In this document: positions 10,313 through 20,720 of the stretch, in pieces | How the letters are laid out: every line of letters begins with the position of its first letter | Numbering within the stretch: position 1 is the first letter of the stretch | DNA from: Megascapheus bottae | Lineage: Eukaryota; Chordata; Mammalia; Rodentia; Geomyidae | Reading direction: 5' to 3' | Length of the DNA: 64,000 nt | Assembly (NCBI GenBank): GCA_024803745.1 | Contig: JANJXV010000004.1 | Location: 48,687,358 to 48,751,357, forward strand | Program-made: the position numbers and the translations under genes | The notes under the pieces: generated by a model | Told to the model about the DNA's origin: nothing | What the model saw: only the letters and a program-made list of their open reading frames with translations | Databases searched by the model: none

Positions 10313-11250
10313 CTCTGATCACATCCTTTCCAGATAAGTCTGTTTCTCCTTTGATCCTGGTTACTTCCATGTATTTCCTCAATTTCAACTTCCTATTTTC
10401 AGGTCACACACTTATTATCATCTCTGCCTGTCACAGACTTCTTTTACTTCCTGTAGTCACTCTTCTGTGTCTCAGCACTGCACCAATGATCATTTTTAAC
10501 ATCATTTCTAATATTACTTTAATAATTTGCTCTTCATGAAGATTCTTCTAATATTTAACTCTCTCCACATCATGATCTCTTGAACTCGACCACAACCATG
10601 TATTCCCATGATTGTATTCTGGAGCTGTAACCAACTACTGCTATCGTCACCCTCCATAATTTCAACATTATCGCTCCAAATTTTCTTCCTAAATATCTGT
10701 AGGACCTCAACTCCAACAATCCTCCAAAACTCAGGGCATAATTTATTCAGTGACATCTCCATATTCCTAGGACCTTGTAAATGCAGGCTTCTTCTCCCTG
10801 CAAAACAAATCCCATGATCAGTTATTAGAATCAATGTATTCTCTTTTATAAATACTCAGTCTTTTGCCCTTTGTTTGCAGCTACATGAATAAATATATTT
10901 AGGAAAAAGTACATAATTGTGCTGACTAATCACTCTTCATAAATATGCTCATTAGCCACAAATTGTCCTCTGGTGGTGCTCAGTAATCACATTATTTTGC
11001 CATCCTTATCAATTCCTCCACTGGTTGTCTTCAGACGCCTTCTCAGTTCCCTTTCTCTTAAATTTTCAAATCTTCAGCCCTCACCATCACTCTCAGTGCA
11101 GGACTTGGTTACACTTTGAAGGCTGGTTGGATGGCTGGCAAAACCTGGTTCAAAAAGAAAATATTGAGCCTCATGTTTAAAGATGTGGAAAAAAATACCA
11201 TCAATGTTATTAAAACATAAAGCTATTTACTTCTGTAATCTTTTACAATA
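10313..11250. other. Unassigned C/T-rich DNA
   Basis: The plus strand is pyrimidine-rich ('catcctttccagataag', 'accctccataatttcaac') and open in several short frames on both strands. None shows a domain or motif. The base composition might reflect an ancient repeat whose family I cannot name. Confidence 0.35.
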
Positions 11251-11263
11251 TATCATGTTATTT

Positions 11264-11512
11264 AGTTACTTATTTTTAATTTTTCTTTTGTCAGTTATGG
11301 GACTTGAACTCTGGGCCTGAGCACTGTCCCTGAGCTTTCAGCTCAAAGCTATAGCCCTACCCTTGAGCAACAGCACCACTTCTGGTTTTCTGGTGTTTCA
11401 TTGGAAGTAAGAGTCTCATGGACATTTTAGTGCCTGGCTGGCTGTGAACCTCAATCCTTAGATCTCAGCATCCTGAGTAGCTAAAGTGGTGTGAGCCACC
11501 ATGCCTAGCAAT
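11264..11512 (-). mobile_element. 7SL-Geo SINE with TSD
   Basis: The reverse order is Geo ('gacttgaactctgggcctgag', 'gagcaacagcaccac') then 7SL head ('gatctcagcatcctgagtag'). The TSD 'tatcatgttattt' (11251-11263) / 'tatcatattattt' (11513-11525) matches at 12 of 13 positions. A poly-T/AT stretch at the left is the retrotransposition tail. Confidence 0.92.
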
Positions 11513-11617
11513 TATCATATTATTTTTAATTAAGTTATTTAATACTGTGCTGAGCAAAGAAAAAGTGAAAGTGTACATTATTAACACGTCTACCAGTTTT
11601 CTTTCATAGAATACCAG

Positions 11618-11621
<4 letters not shown>

Positions 11622-11663
<42 letters not shown>
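11622..11663. repeat. (TG)n forming a SINE tail
   Basis: About 21 TG units lie between the TSD copy at 11614-11621 and the 3' end of the minus-strand SINE. The array therefore occupies the tail position of the element (it is (CA)n in SINE orientation). Confidence 0.93.
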
Positions 11664-11666
<3 letters not shown>

Positions 11667-11851
11667 GCCAGATCTGGGATTGAACTCAGGACCTGAGCAC
11701 TGTTCTTGGGATTTCTCAAGCCTAGAGCTCTACCACTTGGGCCTCAGCACCACTTACGGCTTTTTTTCTATGTATGTGGTATGGAGGAATCGAACCCAGG
11801 TCTTTGTGCATGCTAGGCAAGCACTCTACCACTAGGACAAACTCCCGGACC
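11664..11851 (-). mobile_element. IDL-Geo dimeric SINE
   Basis: Complete IDL and Geo monomers are present in reverse, with 'ggaatcgaacccagg' as the box-B side. The TSD 'ccagtttt' occurs at 11614-11621 and 11852-11859 and encloses the (TG)n. Confidence 0.94.
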
Positions 11852-11859
11852 CCAGTTTT

Positions 11860-12526
11860 AATTAAAAATTCAAGAAACATTAATTCCTGTGTGCCATCAA
11901 TAATAATAACATTACATATTCATACTTTGAAGCTCATGAGGACATATCTGCTTTGATCCTGATCGAGTACAAATGCTACAATAAAGTAACTATTTTTCAC
12001 TTCTAAGACAGAATACTCCTTTTGCCTTCATCTTAATGAGAAAGAAAAGACTGAAAGACAATGAGACAGTAGGTTTCCTCTTTAACCTGCCTCCCTGATA
12101 GAAATAATCCCTCCTGATAGAATCAGAACATAACGTCTAGCCTTCTACCCCTTGATCTCACATTGATGTGCTTGCATGCCCTTACCTTCAACTTTCTGCT
12201 CATTTTCACATGTATGCTGAATTTCTTTCCTTCTAATTATTCAGATCTTAATTTCTCCTTCTGTAGGACATTCTTATTAGCAAAGGTGTTGTTACTTGTC
12301 CCTTATTAAAATATAAAATGTCTCTTGATCTTGCCATTTATTTAAGCTCCTGTACTATTCATTTCATTTTAGGAAGAAAATCATTCTCATGGAAGAATTT
12401 ATTGTATCAAATAGTTCTGCTATTCTTTGAATTCTCTCTAGTTAAATACATCCTCCCTGTGATTTGTGATCCTTACTGGTATTATTTTGATAAGTCAGTT
12501 TGCATCTTATGATTATTTCTCCATGG
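11860..12526. other. Unassigned DNA
   Basis: No transposon or gene is recognisable. The 64-codon plus-strand frame at 12318-12512 has no motif. Confidence 0.45.
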
Positions 12527-12735
12527 TCAGGCATTAGTGGCTCATGCCTGTAATCCTAGCTACCAGTAAGGATGAAATATAAACATTACAGTTCAAAGAC
12601 AACCCAGGGAAATCTGCTAGAATTTTTAATTAACCACCACAAAGACAGTAGAGCTGTGGTTCAAGTGGCAAAGGATTACCCTTGGACAAAATAGCTCAAG
12701 GATAAAACCCGGGCTGAGTCCAAGCCCCTTGATTG

Positions 12736-12736
<1 letters not shown>
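12527..12736 (+). mobile_element. 7SL-Geo SINE
   Basis: 'gtggctcatgcctgtaatcc' begins the head. The Geo part reads 'gagctgtggttcaagtggc' and 'ctgagtccaagcccc'. It ends directly in a (CA)n array. Confidence 0.86.

Positions 12737-12785
<49 letters not shown>
12737..12785. repeat. (CA)n at SINE 3' end
   Basis: About 24 CA units directly follow the Geo 3' end with only 'ttgatt' between. Confidence 0.96.
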
Positions 12786-12788
<3 letters not shown>

Positions 12789-13239
12789 CTCATATCGTCT
12801 CGTTGTTTACCCATTATTGTTTCTTTCACTCTTGTGACTATGTCTGTTGGTCTGTCTGTCTCTTTCACTCACAAACACATTTTAAAAATTCTAAATTACT
12901 AGCTTTGTTGATGGTGAGATTTTTTTTGTGTTCATGTGGCTGTGGCACAATATTAAGGTATTTGGTTATGAAACACCCGTGGGTCTCTATGAAGACACTT
13001 ATTTTTAAGACAAGATTAGCACATGAATCAGTGCACATTGAGCAAAGCATAGTACCCTTTATAAGTAGGCCTTATCCAATCAGTTGAAAGACAAAACATA
13101 TATCCTCAAAGTCTGGCAGAAGTTCTGCTGCCAAACTACAATCAGACTTGAATGCCTGCAACAGATTTCCACTTAGGTCTATCCTGAGGATTTCATTTCC
13201 TCCAATTTCCTCAAATCTATTTCTGTCTCTGGACATCAT

Positions 13240-13326
13240 TCTCTCCATGCTTTGCTCTCTTTCTCCCTCCCTCTCCCTGTCCCTCTATCCTTCCCCCTTC
13301 TCTGGCCCCTCTCTCTCTGTCACACA

Positions 13327-13382
<56 letters not shown>
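13240..13382. repeat. (CT)-rich then (CA)n array
   Basis: A CCCT/CTCT-rich tract to 13318 is followed by about 30 CA units with one TA interruption. The pyrimidine block plus CA block gives a strongly asymmetric strand. Confidence 0.95.
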
Positions 13383-13384
<2 letters not shown>

Positions 13385-13968
13385 TTGGTTCTGATTCTGG
13401 TTCTCCAAAGAACCCTGAGTATTAGAAATTGAAATAAACCAGTGTCAGCCACCTAGTTTTTCTGTTGGATTTTAGACTGCTCTAGCTGAGTCTCTTTTGC
13501 TATTTATTCCCCATTTTCTCAGCTTTAAAGCTCTGGAGTTCTGCCGCACTTATCCCTGGCATTCATCTCATTGCTATTTTTATTTCTTTTGGTGAGCTCA
13601 TCTAAGCATATGCTTATGTGCCATCTAAATGCTGGTGATTCAAATTTTTCTCCATATCTCAGATTCACATTGTAAGCTATTTTACATCCTCACTTGGCTG
13701 TCATGTGGGTAACTCTAGTCCATCATATAAAGGGATTAATAACATAACTCCCTGAGAGGATGATTGCTTGGTATGCACATATGAACATATATGAGTATAA
13801 GAATATACCATGTTTCTGGCATGTAGCCACCTTCAAGAGCCACTTAATTCTTTCTTGATTTTTCCCAATTGAGTGAATATTGGCTTATTTACTCTGCTCA
13901 ACTCAAAATCTTAGGGACTATCTTTGACTCCTTTTTGTGTAATATATGCCACATAAGATCAAGTTCTT
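13383..13968. other. Unassigned DNA
   Basis: 'gccatctaaatgctggtgat' and 'tcttagggactatctttgac' faintly recall a widespread ancient mammalian repeat, but I cannot name the family with confidence. No gene is visible. Confidence 0.3.
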
Positions 13969-13990
13969 TGTTGTTGTTGTTGTTGTTTTT
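13969..13990. repeat. (TTG)n microsatellite
   Basis: Seven TTG units precede the IDL-Geo at 14011. Confidence 0.9.
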
Positions 13991-14010
13991 TAAAAATAAA
14001 TGTGTGTGTT

Positions 14011-14180
14011 GGGGCCGGGAGTTTGGCCTAGTGGTTAAAGTGCTTGCCTAGCACTTCGGTACCACATACATAGAAAAAAGCCGGAAGTGGTGCTGAGGCT
14101 CAAGTGGTAGAGCTCTAGCCTTAAGAAAGTCCAAGGATAGTGTTCAGGCCTTGAGCTCAAGCTCAGGAATGGCTAAAAAA
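14011..14180 (+). mobile_element. IDL-Geo with IDL box-B region deleted
   Basis: IDL starts perfectly ('ggggccgggagtttggccta'), but after 'cttgcctagc' it jumps to 'acttcggtacc'. About 26 bases holding 'gggttcgatt' are missing. Geo is complete. The target carried a short TG run ('aaatgtgtgtgt' just before 14011) and the downstream copy is expanded to (TG)23. Confidence 0.92.

Positions 14181-14181
<1 letters not shown>

Positions 14182-14228
<47 letters not shown>
14182..14228. repeat. (TG)n after SINE, expanded TSD copy
   Basis: About 23 TG units follow the A7 tail of the IDL-Geo, while the upstream TSD copy holds only about four. Confidence 0.95.
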
Positions 14229-14229
<1 letters not shown>

Positions 14230-14231
<2 letters not shown>

Positions 14232-14445
14232 AGGGCTTGAATTCACAGAATTCAGAGCTTGGGGTTCCTGTTTTTATTTTTGTTTTTTGTTTTTTTTGTT
14301 GTTTGTTTTGTTTTTTTTCTCAAGGCTAGCAGTCTACAACTTGAGCCACAGCTCCACTTCCACCCTTTTTTTTTGTACTTTCTTGCTAATAAGAACATCA
14401 CAGACTTTTCTGCTTGAACTGTCCTCAAATTATGATTCTCTAATC
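14230..14445 (-). mobile_element. 7SL-Geo SINE with internal T/GT expansion
   Basis: Reverse Geo ('ctcaaggctagcagtctaca', 'gagccacagctccacttcc') and 7SL parts ('aataagaacatcacagactt') are recognisable. A long (GTTTTT)-like tract at about 14270-14320 interrupts the Geo end. Confidence 0.75.
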
Positions 14446-14628
14446 ACAAGTTGTAAATTTCATTTCCAATGAATTGACTTGTATCATCATTACACTCTTA
14501 CATTGGTTCAGCCTATGTTTTTTTTTGTCTCATCATCTTGTTGTTTCTCTTCCCTTCCCTAATTCAAATGAACAAATAGACATATATGCAATATTCCAAG
14601 TCTACAGTTTAAAGTTCACTCATTTCTT

Positions 14629-14803
14629 TTCTTTTTTGCCCTGAGGCTTGAACTCAGAGCCTGAGCACTGCACTTGAGCTTTCTCAAGGCTAGAGCTCTA
14701 CAATTTGAGCCAGAGCACCATTTCTGTTTTTTTCTATGTATGTGGTAGAGAGGAATCGAACCCAGGTGTTTGTTCATGCTAGGCCAGCACTCTACCACTA
14801 GGC
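14629..14803 (-). mobile_element. IDL-Geo SINE, slightly 5'-truncated, perfect TSD
   Basis: Geo and nearly all of IDL are present in reverse; the first dozen or so IDL bases are absent. The 12-bp TSD 'cactcatttctt' is perfect at 14617-14628 and 14804-14815. Confidence 0.95.
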
Positions 14804-14829
14804 CACTCATTTCTTGTTTCTTTATACTG

Positions 14830-15052
14830 AAACTTGAATTTGAAATCAGGACCTTTTACTCTTGCTTTGATTTTTTTGTTCAAGGTTGATGTTCTTCCAT
14901 GTGAGTCACTCATATTTCCACTTCTAGCTTTTGTGCTAGTTCGTTGAAGATAAAACTCACCAAGATTTGTCTGCCCTGGCTACTTTTGAACCTCTATCCT
15001 CAGGGCTCAGGCTCCTGAGTAGTTAAGATTAAAGACATGAGTCATTATTTCC
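14830..15052 (-). mobile_element. Old 7SL-Geo SINE
   Basis: 'gaacctctatcctcagggct' and 'ctcctgagtagttaagatta' mark the reverse 7SL head. The Geo part is decayed ('ttccatgtgagtcactcat'). Confidence 0.68.
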
Positions 15053-15098
15053 CCGAAAAATTTCTCTCTTTCTTCTAAATGTTTGCAACAAGAGTTTT

Positions 15099-15099
<1 letters not shown>

Positions 15100-15139
<40 letters not shown>
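15100..15139. repeat. (CA)n(TA)n microsatellite
   Basis: About 16 CA units pass into four TA units. Confidence 0.95.
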
Positions 15140-15239
15140 GATATGTATTCATATTATTTTGTGCTGCAGAGTATTTTCTTCCCTAAAACTTATCTGTCTT
15201 ACCTGTTCATATTTGCCTACTGGTCAACCTTTAGTAAAA

Positions 15240-16127
15240 CATGGATTTTTCTTTTATAAGCTGTTGTACCATTAGAGTCATACTGTGTATAGTCTATTCA
15301 GATTCCCTTCATTTCTTTCACTTAATGATGCTTATTGTTCATCTACATCTTTTTCTAATTTGATGGCTCATTTTATTCACAAGTAAATAATATATCAAAT
15401 GGATATAGCAGTATATCAACTTACTTATTGTACATTATTGTCTTCATCTATGTTGGATTCTATGGTAAAAAAACAGCATGAATTGAGTGGCATTTCTTAC
15501 AGTTTCAAAGGATGAAAAGGCTAAGATGAAGGAATGTGCAACTCAGGAAACTTCCTGTGTTAATGGCAGCATTTTCTGTGTGCCTTGGCAAAAGCTAACA
15601 AGGTAAGTTTTCCAGGCCTTCCTTTTTGAGGTGCCAGTGTCATTCATGAGGAATCAATTCATAAGATACTTCTTCACATTTTTGATTAGTTTCAACGTAC
15701 AGATTTGAAAAAATACACATGTATTGAGACCAAAGTAGACATCTTGGTTGCTTTCAAGTCTTGCCAATTATGAATCAAACCTCTGATCCTTCATGCCCAG
15801 GTATTTTTGAGAACACTTATTTTCATCTCAATTAGGTAAAAGCTCAGAAACATGTTTTCTAGGTCACCTTGGAAAAACATTCCGTGTTTCTGTCTCTGAA
15901 GATAGAGAGCAATTCCCAGCATCAATATATGTTGCTGCTGCTTCATTTTCCTACAGTGTTTATGGTTGCTGATGTTTTGCATTTGTGATCATTCCACTGG
16001 ATGTGCAGTGGAATTCCATTACCTTTTCATCTTCCCATATGTCTATTTGTTATTTCTGTCTCTTTTCAGTAGTATATTTTGCTTCAACATGTATATATGT
16101 TTTAACATGTTAAAAAATTGGGGAGAG
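15240..16127 (-). mobile_element. Old L1 ORF2, first part
   Basis: On the minus strand this follows L1 ORF2 order: 'ctttcacttaatgatgctta', 'gacatcttggttgctttcaa', 'gagaacacttattttcatct', 'attccactggatgtgcagtgg'. About 200 bp near 15480-15720 do not fit and may be an insertion or deep divergence. The element resumes after the SINE at 16128. Confidence 0.7.
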
Positions 16128-16318
16128 GGGTAGCAGAAGTGTGGCCTAGTTGTAGAGTGCTTGCCTAGCCTGCACGAAGCCCTGGGTTTGATTCCATCAT
16201 ACCACATACACACAAAAAAAAGTTGGAAGTGGTACTGTGGCTCAAGTGGCAAAGCTTGAGAATACTCAAGGACAGTGCCCAGGCCCTACCTTCAAGCCAA
16301 AGGACTTGCAAAGCAAAA
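16128..16318 (+). mobile_element. IDL-Geo inserted in old L1
   Basis: Box-A-like 'tggcctagttgtagag' and box-B-like 'gggtttgattcc' are present. Geo has lost a few bases at its middle ('ggcaaagcttgagaatactc'). No clean TSD is seen. Confidence 0.92.
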
Positions 16319-16820
16319 ATATATTGTTGGTTATCATGGGTGGGAATTTATTTGTATATTTTAGATTAACAATTATTTGTGAGACATTGTTTTGGACAAT
16401 ATTTTATCCTAGTATGTGTCTGTTCTTTTTCTAGACACTGTTTCATAGAGTAGATTATTTTATTTTACTTAAGTCCAGTTTGTAAATTATGTCCTTCGTG
16501 AATTTTATCTAGATTCTAATTGCCTAGATTTTCTGCTATGTTATCATCTAGAACTTTTGTTTTTCTTATTATGTTTATGTCTGTGATTAATTTTGAGTTA
16601 AATTTTGTGGGAGGTAAAATATCTCCTCTGTACCTAGATTCATTTTTTTGCTCATGGATTTCCAGTTTTGTCAGCACTAGTTGTTGATAAAGATTGTCTT
16701 TGTTTTCTTCTTTTGCCTTTATTCCATTGTCAATATTCAATTCATATTATTCATATGATCCCACCATTATTCTATTGCTTGTCCTTTCACCAATACTACA
16801 GTCATGATTGCTGTACCACT
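16319..16820 (-). mobile_element. Old L1 ORF2, continuation
   Basis: 'gttaattttgagttaaatt'-type phrases ('gattaattttgagttaaa'), 'tggatttccagttttgtcag', 'gttgttgataaagattgtc' and 'tccattgtcaatattc' match the minus-strand L1 ORF2 order. With the part before the SINE this L1 spans about 1.4 kb. Confidence 0.75.
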
Positions 16821-17512
16821 AGAGGATGCTGCCTTCAATGATTGTATCTTCTTTGTGCCTTCCCATCTGTTTAAACACTCTGTGTCCTGTGATCCCATCT
16901 CAGTCACCCATTGTTCAACCACCTGATCACTCTGCCTTTTTATTCCATAAGACAACAGGTATTCCTTTATAATATAATGCACAGTTTCTCATTGTATTTA
17001 TGAGGATGTAGTTTTGAGTATACTTGTTTATATTCTTTTTTCAAAATCTGGAGACAGTGTTCTGTAAATCTCTATATTCTAAATACCTAAAATGCTTCCT
17101 GAAACACAATAGAAGCCATTACACATTTATCTGGTCTACAGGGACTATGAAAGCAAAAGAACTACTAGGAAATAAAAGGACATTTCCTATGCCTGGCATC
17201 AACAGGACTTATATAATTTGTGATAAAACTTGGGACTGGGGAAAAGTACAGCAAATTCCCTCAAGTGAAGAGATCATATAATTTGTCATTCTAATTGGAA
17301 GCTTTTCTTGATATGAAAAGAAGCACAATTTCCAATTAAGATGAAACAACTGGTATAAACTTGGGCTTTTGCTGGCAAATTGGGTTTATGTATAATGGTA
17401 TTCTTTACTGTGAGACTGAGCAGTATCTGGTCATAACTGTAGGTGAGCACTAGAAAAGCAACTTAACATATAATTGTTCATTCTTTTTTTAATTTGCAGA
17501 TATTTGATTGTC
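16821..17512. other. Unassigned DNA
   Basis: No repeat signature is evident. The frames at 16767-16982 (-) and 17024-17281 (+) have no family resemblance. Confidence 0.42.
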
Positions 17513-17530
17513 TTCAGGTATTAAATTTTA

Positions 17531-17686
17531 TTTTATTTATTTTTTAATTGTATTTTATTGTCAGGATAATGTATAGAGGGGTTACAGTTATATTCATTAG
17601 GTAATGGATATATAACTTCTGGAACCTTGATACCCCTTCTCATGTCCCCCTTTCCCTTCCCATACTACCTCCCAATTATCTTGTTT
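17531..17686 (-). mobile_element. Tiny L1 3' end, lineage A, long TSD
   Basis: Only about 156 bp of 3' UTR inserted ('gtcaggataatgtatagagg' is the reverse 3' end). The 18-bp TSD 'ttcaggtattaaatttta' (17513-17530) / 'ttcaggcattaaatttta' (17687-17704) differs at one base. It is extremely 5'-truncated. Confidence 0.93.
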
Positions 17687-17704
17687 TCAGGCATTAAATT
17701 TTAG

Positions 17705-19061
17705 AACAGAATCTGCATTGAAAAAAATTTAAGGTTATATAGATATATTAAATATACCTATCTAGGCATACTAAATAGCTGGGTATACTATCTTTTATTA
17801 GTTATTATAGGTATATACCAAACAGTACAATGTCAGAATACCAAGTATTTTTCTAACTGAAAAAAGTTGATTCAAACATACAAATGAAGAAAATAAATTT
17901 GATTTCAGGTCAAACTAGAGCCTAAAGTAAAGTAGTATGATTAGTTTTAAAGGTATAGATCTTAACTCTACAGAAATGTTAGATCAAGATCTAATATATC
18001 CATGCTTTTGTTGCAAATTATCTTTGAAGCAAATGAAATAAGGATGATAGGACTCACAAATGAGTTAAGTATAATATCCTCAAAATGTAATTTAACTCTA
18101 GATATACACCAGGATTATTTGTCTTGCAAGTTCTCCAAAATCAACAAGTAGACTCTATCTTTAAAATGGCTTTGTTTATTAGCCTTGATATTCTCCAAGG
18201 AAATACTGAACTTTGATCTAGTTAATTAATTACAAAAAAAGCATAAAAAGATTTAACATGCCATGCAGTATTTCTTTGAAATATATACTAACATATCATG
18301 GTTGTTACTTTAACCTTGTGTTTTTGAATACTTACACATAGCCTAGTTCTTGAAATAATTTTACATTCATGTGTACATATACGATATTTTTCCATTTCTG
18401 CTTTGAGATTTTAGATTGCTAATAATGGTAGTATTAGAGAAAGAGAAGAAAGAAATAGACTATGAATATAAGAACACTTTTGATAATGGACTTCTGGAAC
18501 AAACATGGCAAGGACAAAGTGCTCACAGAAAAGGACAATGATTAAAGCCTCAGTTCAGAGCATTCTGTGCAGAAGAGTGATGCAATCTCAGCTCTGCATT
18601 TCCATGCTACAAGAAGAATGGGCCAAAAATGTGGGGATGGAAAGAGGGACTCACGGCTCTATGTATTCAATTATATTGTTAATCTCTTCCTTACACCAGA
18701 ATTTCAACAAAAAAAAAGCACCATGATATTTTTTCTCCCTGGATAAAAATCAGCAACAAACAATGGAAGTAGGGAAAGCTGAACTCTTTAAGAATTGGTC
18801 TTCTTCATATGGAGATGGCTGAGGATGTTTAATTCTGTGTTGAAGGAGAAGAAAAATAAATCCTGTATTTCAACATGCTCCAGTTCCTATTTATAAAGCT
18901 TGTAACACACAGTATCAAAATACAACCACATTGATGATCTAAAGAAAATATCTATGAAATGTTTTATTATATTTTCTCATAGGAACTTAGGTTAAACAAT
19001 ATGATGTGTAGATAGTGAAATAAATTAATTTATACCTTATTTCATATAGTTACATGTGGGC

Positions 19062-19062
<1 letters not shown>
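17705..19062. other. Unassigned DNA including a GC-richer island
   Basis: Mostly AT-rich. The part 18485-18900 is less AT-rich and has no repeat signature. The plus-strand frame 18505-18726 (73 codons) lies there but shows no recognised domain. Confidence 0.4.

Positions 19063-19103
<41 letters not shown>
19063..19103. repeat. (TG)n microsatellite
   Basis: About 20 TG units, not attached to a SINE. Confidence 0.96.
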
Positions 19104-19106
<3 letters not shown>

Positions 19107-19235
19107 GTATGTGTAGTAAGAGTACCTAAAATCAACTTTTTGGAAAATTAAGCAATATAATACTATATGTCTTCCTTTTACATTTTAAGATTTCTAGACT
19201 TAATTGCTTCATATAAGTACATGTTGGTACTTTTT

Positions 19236-19469
19236 CTGTGTCAGTCCTGAGGCTAGAACTCAGGGCCTAAGCACCATCCTTGGGTTTTCTCAAGCTAGAG
19301 CTCTACCACTTGAGCCACAGCACCACTCCCGGCTTTTTCTATGCACGTTTTTTTTTTTTTTTTTTTTTTTTTTTGTCAGTTGTGGGACTTGAACTCTGGG
19401 CGTGGGCTTTGTCCCTGAACTCTTCTGCTCAAGGCTGCCACCCTACCCCTTGAGCCACAGTGCCACTCC
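19236..19469 (-). mobile_element. Chimeric SINE: Geo - A27 - IDL(end)-Geo, single TSD
   Basis: On the minus strand the order is a Geo monomer of the 7SL-Geo subtype (19469-19375), then A27 (T at 19348-19374), then the last bases of IDL ('gcatagaaaaagccgg'), then a Geo monomer of the IDL-Geo subtype to 19236. The perfect 16-bp TSD 'catgttggtacttttt' (19220-19235, 19470-19485) flanks the whole and no inner TSD is visible. This points to a single insertion of a chimeric RNA or cDNA. Confidence 0.9.
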
Positions 19470-19485
19470 CATGTTGGTACTTTTT

Positions 19486-20159
19486 GATCTAAAGCACAAA
19501 TTTGTTTTTAAACATGAGCAGTAATAAAAAAATATCTGAAGAATGAGAGTATTGTGAAATAGAAGGTCAAAGTAAGTCAATACACACATTGATCATAGGA
19601 GGAGAAAATGTGATTCTGAGAACAGGAGATTATGTTTTCAGAGATCTAATTTGCATAACAGTACTATATTTTAATCTGTTTCATCATATGCAGAGAACTT
19701 ACATTTTTTTCACTTTCTATATTTGAGATAAATATTCCTTAGATGTTTCCTACTAGCTGAGCAAGGGGAAAACATTCTTCCTAATGAGACTCTGGATTAT
19801 TGTGTCAATACCTTCTTTTTAGTTAAATATTAGTACTTCAAAAGTTTGAGTGGAGTCCCTTCCACCTTTTCACTTTTCTTATCTCCAAAATATCAGTAGA
19901 TGAATTTTGCAGTTTCCACTTTTTAGCTGAGGTTGAAGGGAAAATCTGAATTCTCCTAATCTTCCTTTAATTGTGAGTTGGTGGTTATCTCTACTTGCTC
20001 ATCTCCCCTGTCCTTTCTGCGGAACTGACTGGTGAATGTTTGTGCTCCTCTTGCTTGGCTCCTTAAATTCAGGGGACTTCTTTACAGATTTGTTTCTCAC
20101 AGTCATAAATTTTCCTGACACCACTCCTTGAGAAGATTCTCTTTTGACTTTTTGTTATA
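19486..20159. other. Unassigned DNA
   Basis: Nothing recognisable. Confidence 0.45.
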
Positions 20160-20720
20160 CATGATTTTAGACTTAGAGCAAACCAAAAAAATCACATATA
20201 AGTTTCAGATATTTACATTCAGATTGTCAAAATGTTAACATTTTAACATATTTGTTTTGTAATTTTCTTTTGTGTGTGGCAAGAGAGATTTGATATCTTT
20301 TCTGAACTAATTCATAATCATCCTCTATTACACAAGATACATAAATATGTAATTCTTGAAAGCAATGATATTCTCCAACACAACAAAATCATCAAAATCA
20401 GTTAATTGTGACACTTTATGGAATTATTAATAACTTTATTAAAACTTCAAGAGCTTTTTCATATATTTCCTGACAACAGAAAGAATCTGCTTCTGAGTTA
20501 CATTGTATCACATTTGCTAATGAAATCCTTTGTGTCCTTTCTGTGAAATCAATCCGGAGCCCTTTATCTTTTCTGACACTGATATTGGAAAGTACAGAGC
20601 ATTTATTTCACAGAATGTTTGTCAGTTTTAGTTGTCTGATATTTCTACATGATCATATTGAATTTTTGGTCAGGAACATCATGAAAAAAACTTTCTGATT
20701 TGCCCTGTGGCAAGAAGCTC
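20160..20720 (-). mobile_element. Possible ancient L1M-type 3' UTR remnant
   Basis: Phrases in order such as 'tcaaaatgttaacatttta', 'caaaatcatcaaaatcagt', 'tttcacagaatgtttgtcag' and 'gtctgatatttctacatgat' resemble an ancient mammalian repeat that I recall as L1M-type. The family and strand are from memory and uncertain. Confidence 0.4.

Noticed and set aside
15480..15720. Possible separate retroelement inside the old L1
   Set aside because: No TSD or tail is visible; it may simply be diverged L1 sequence.
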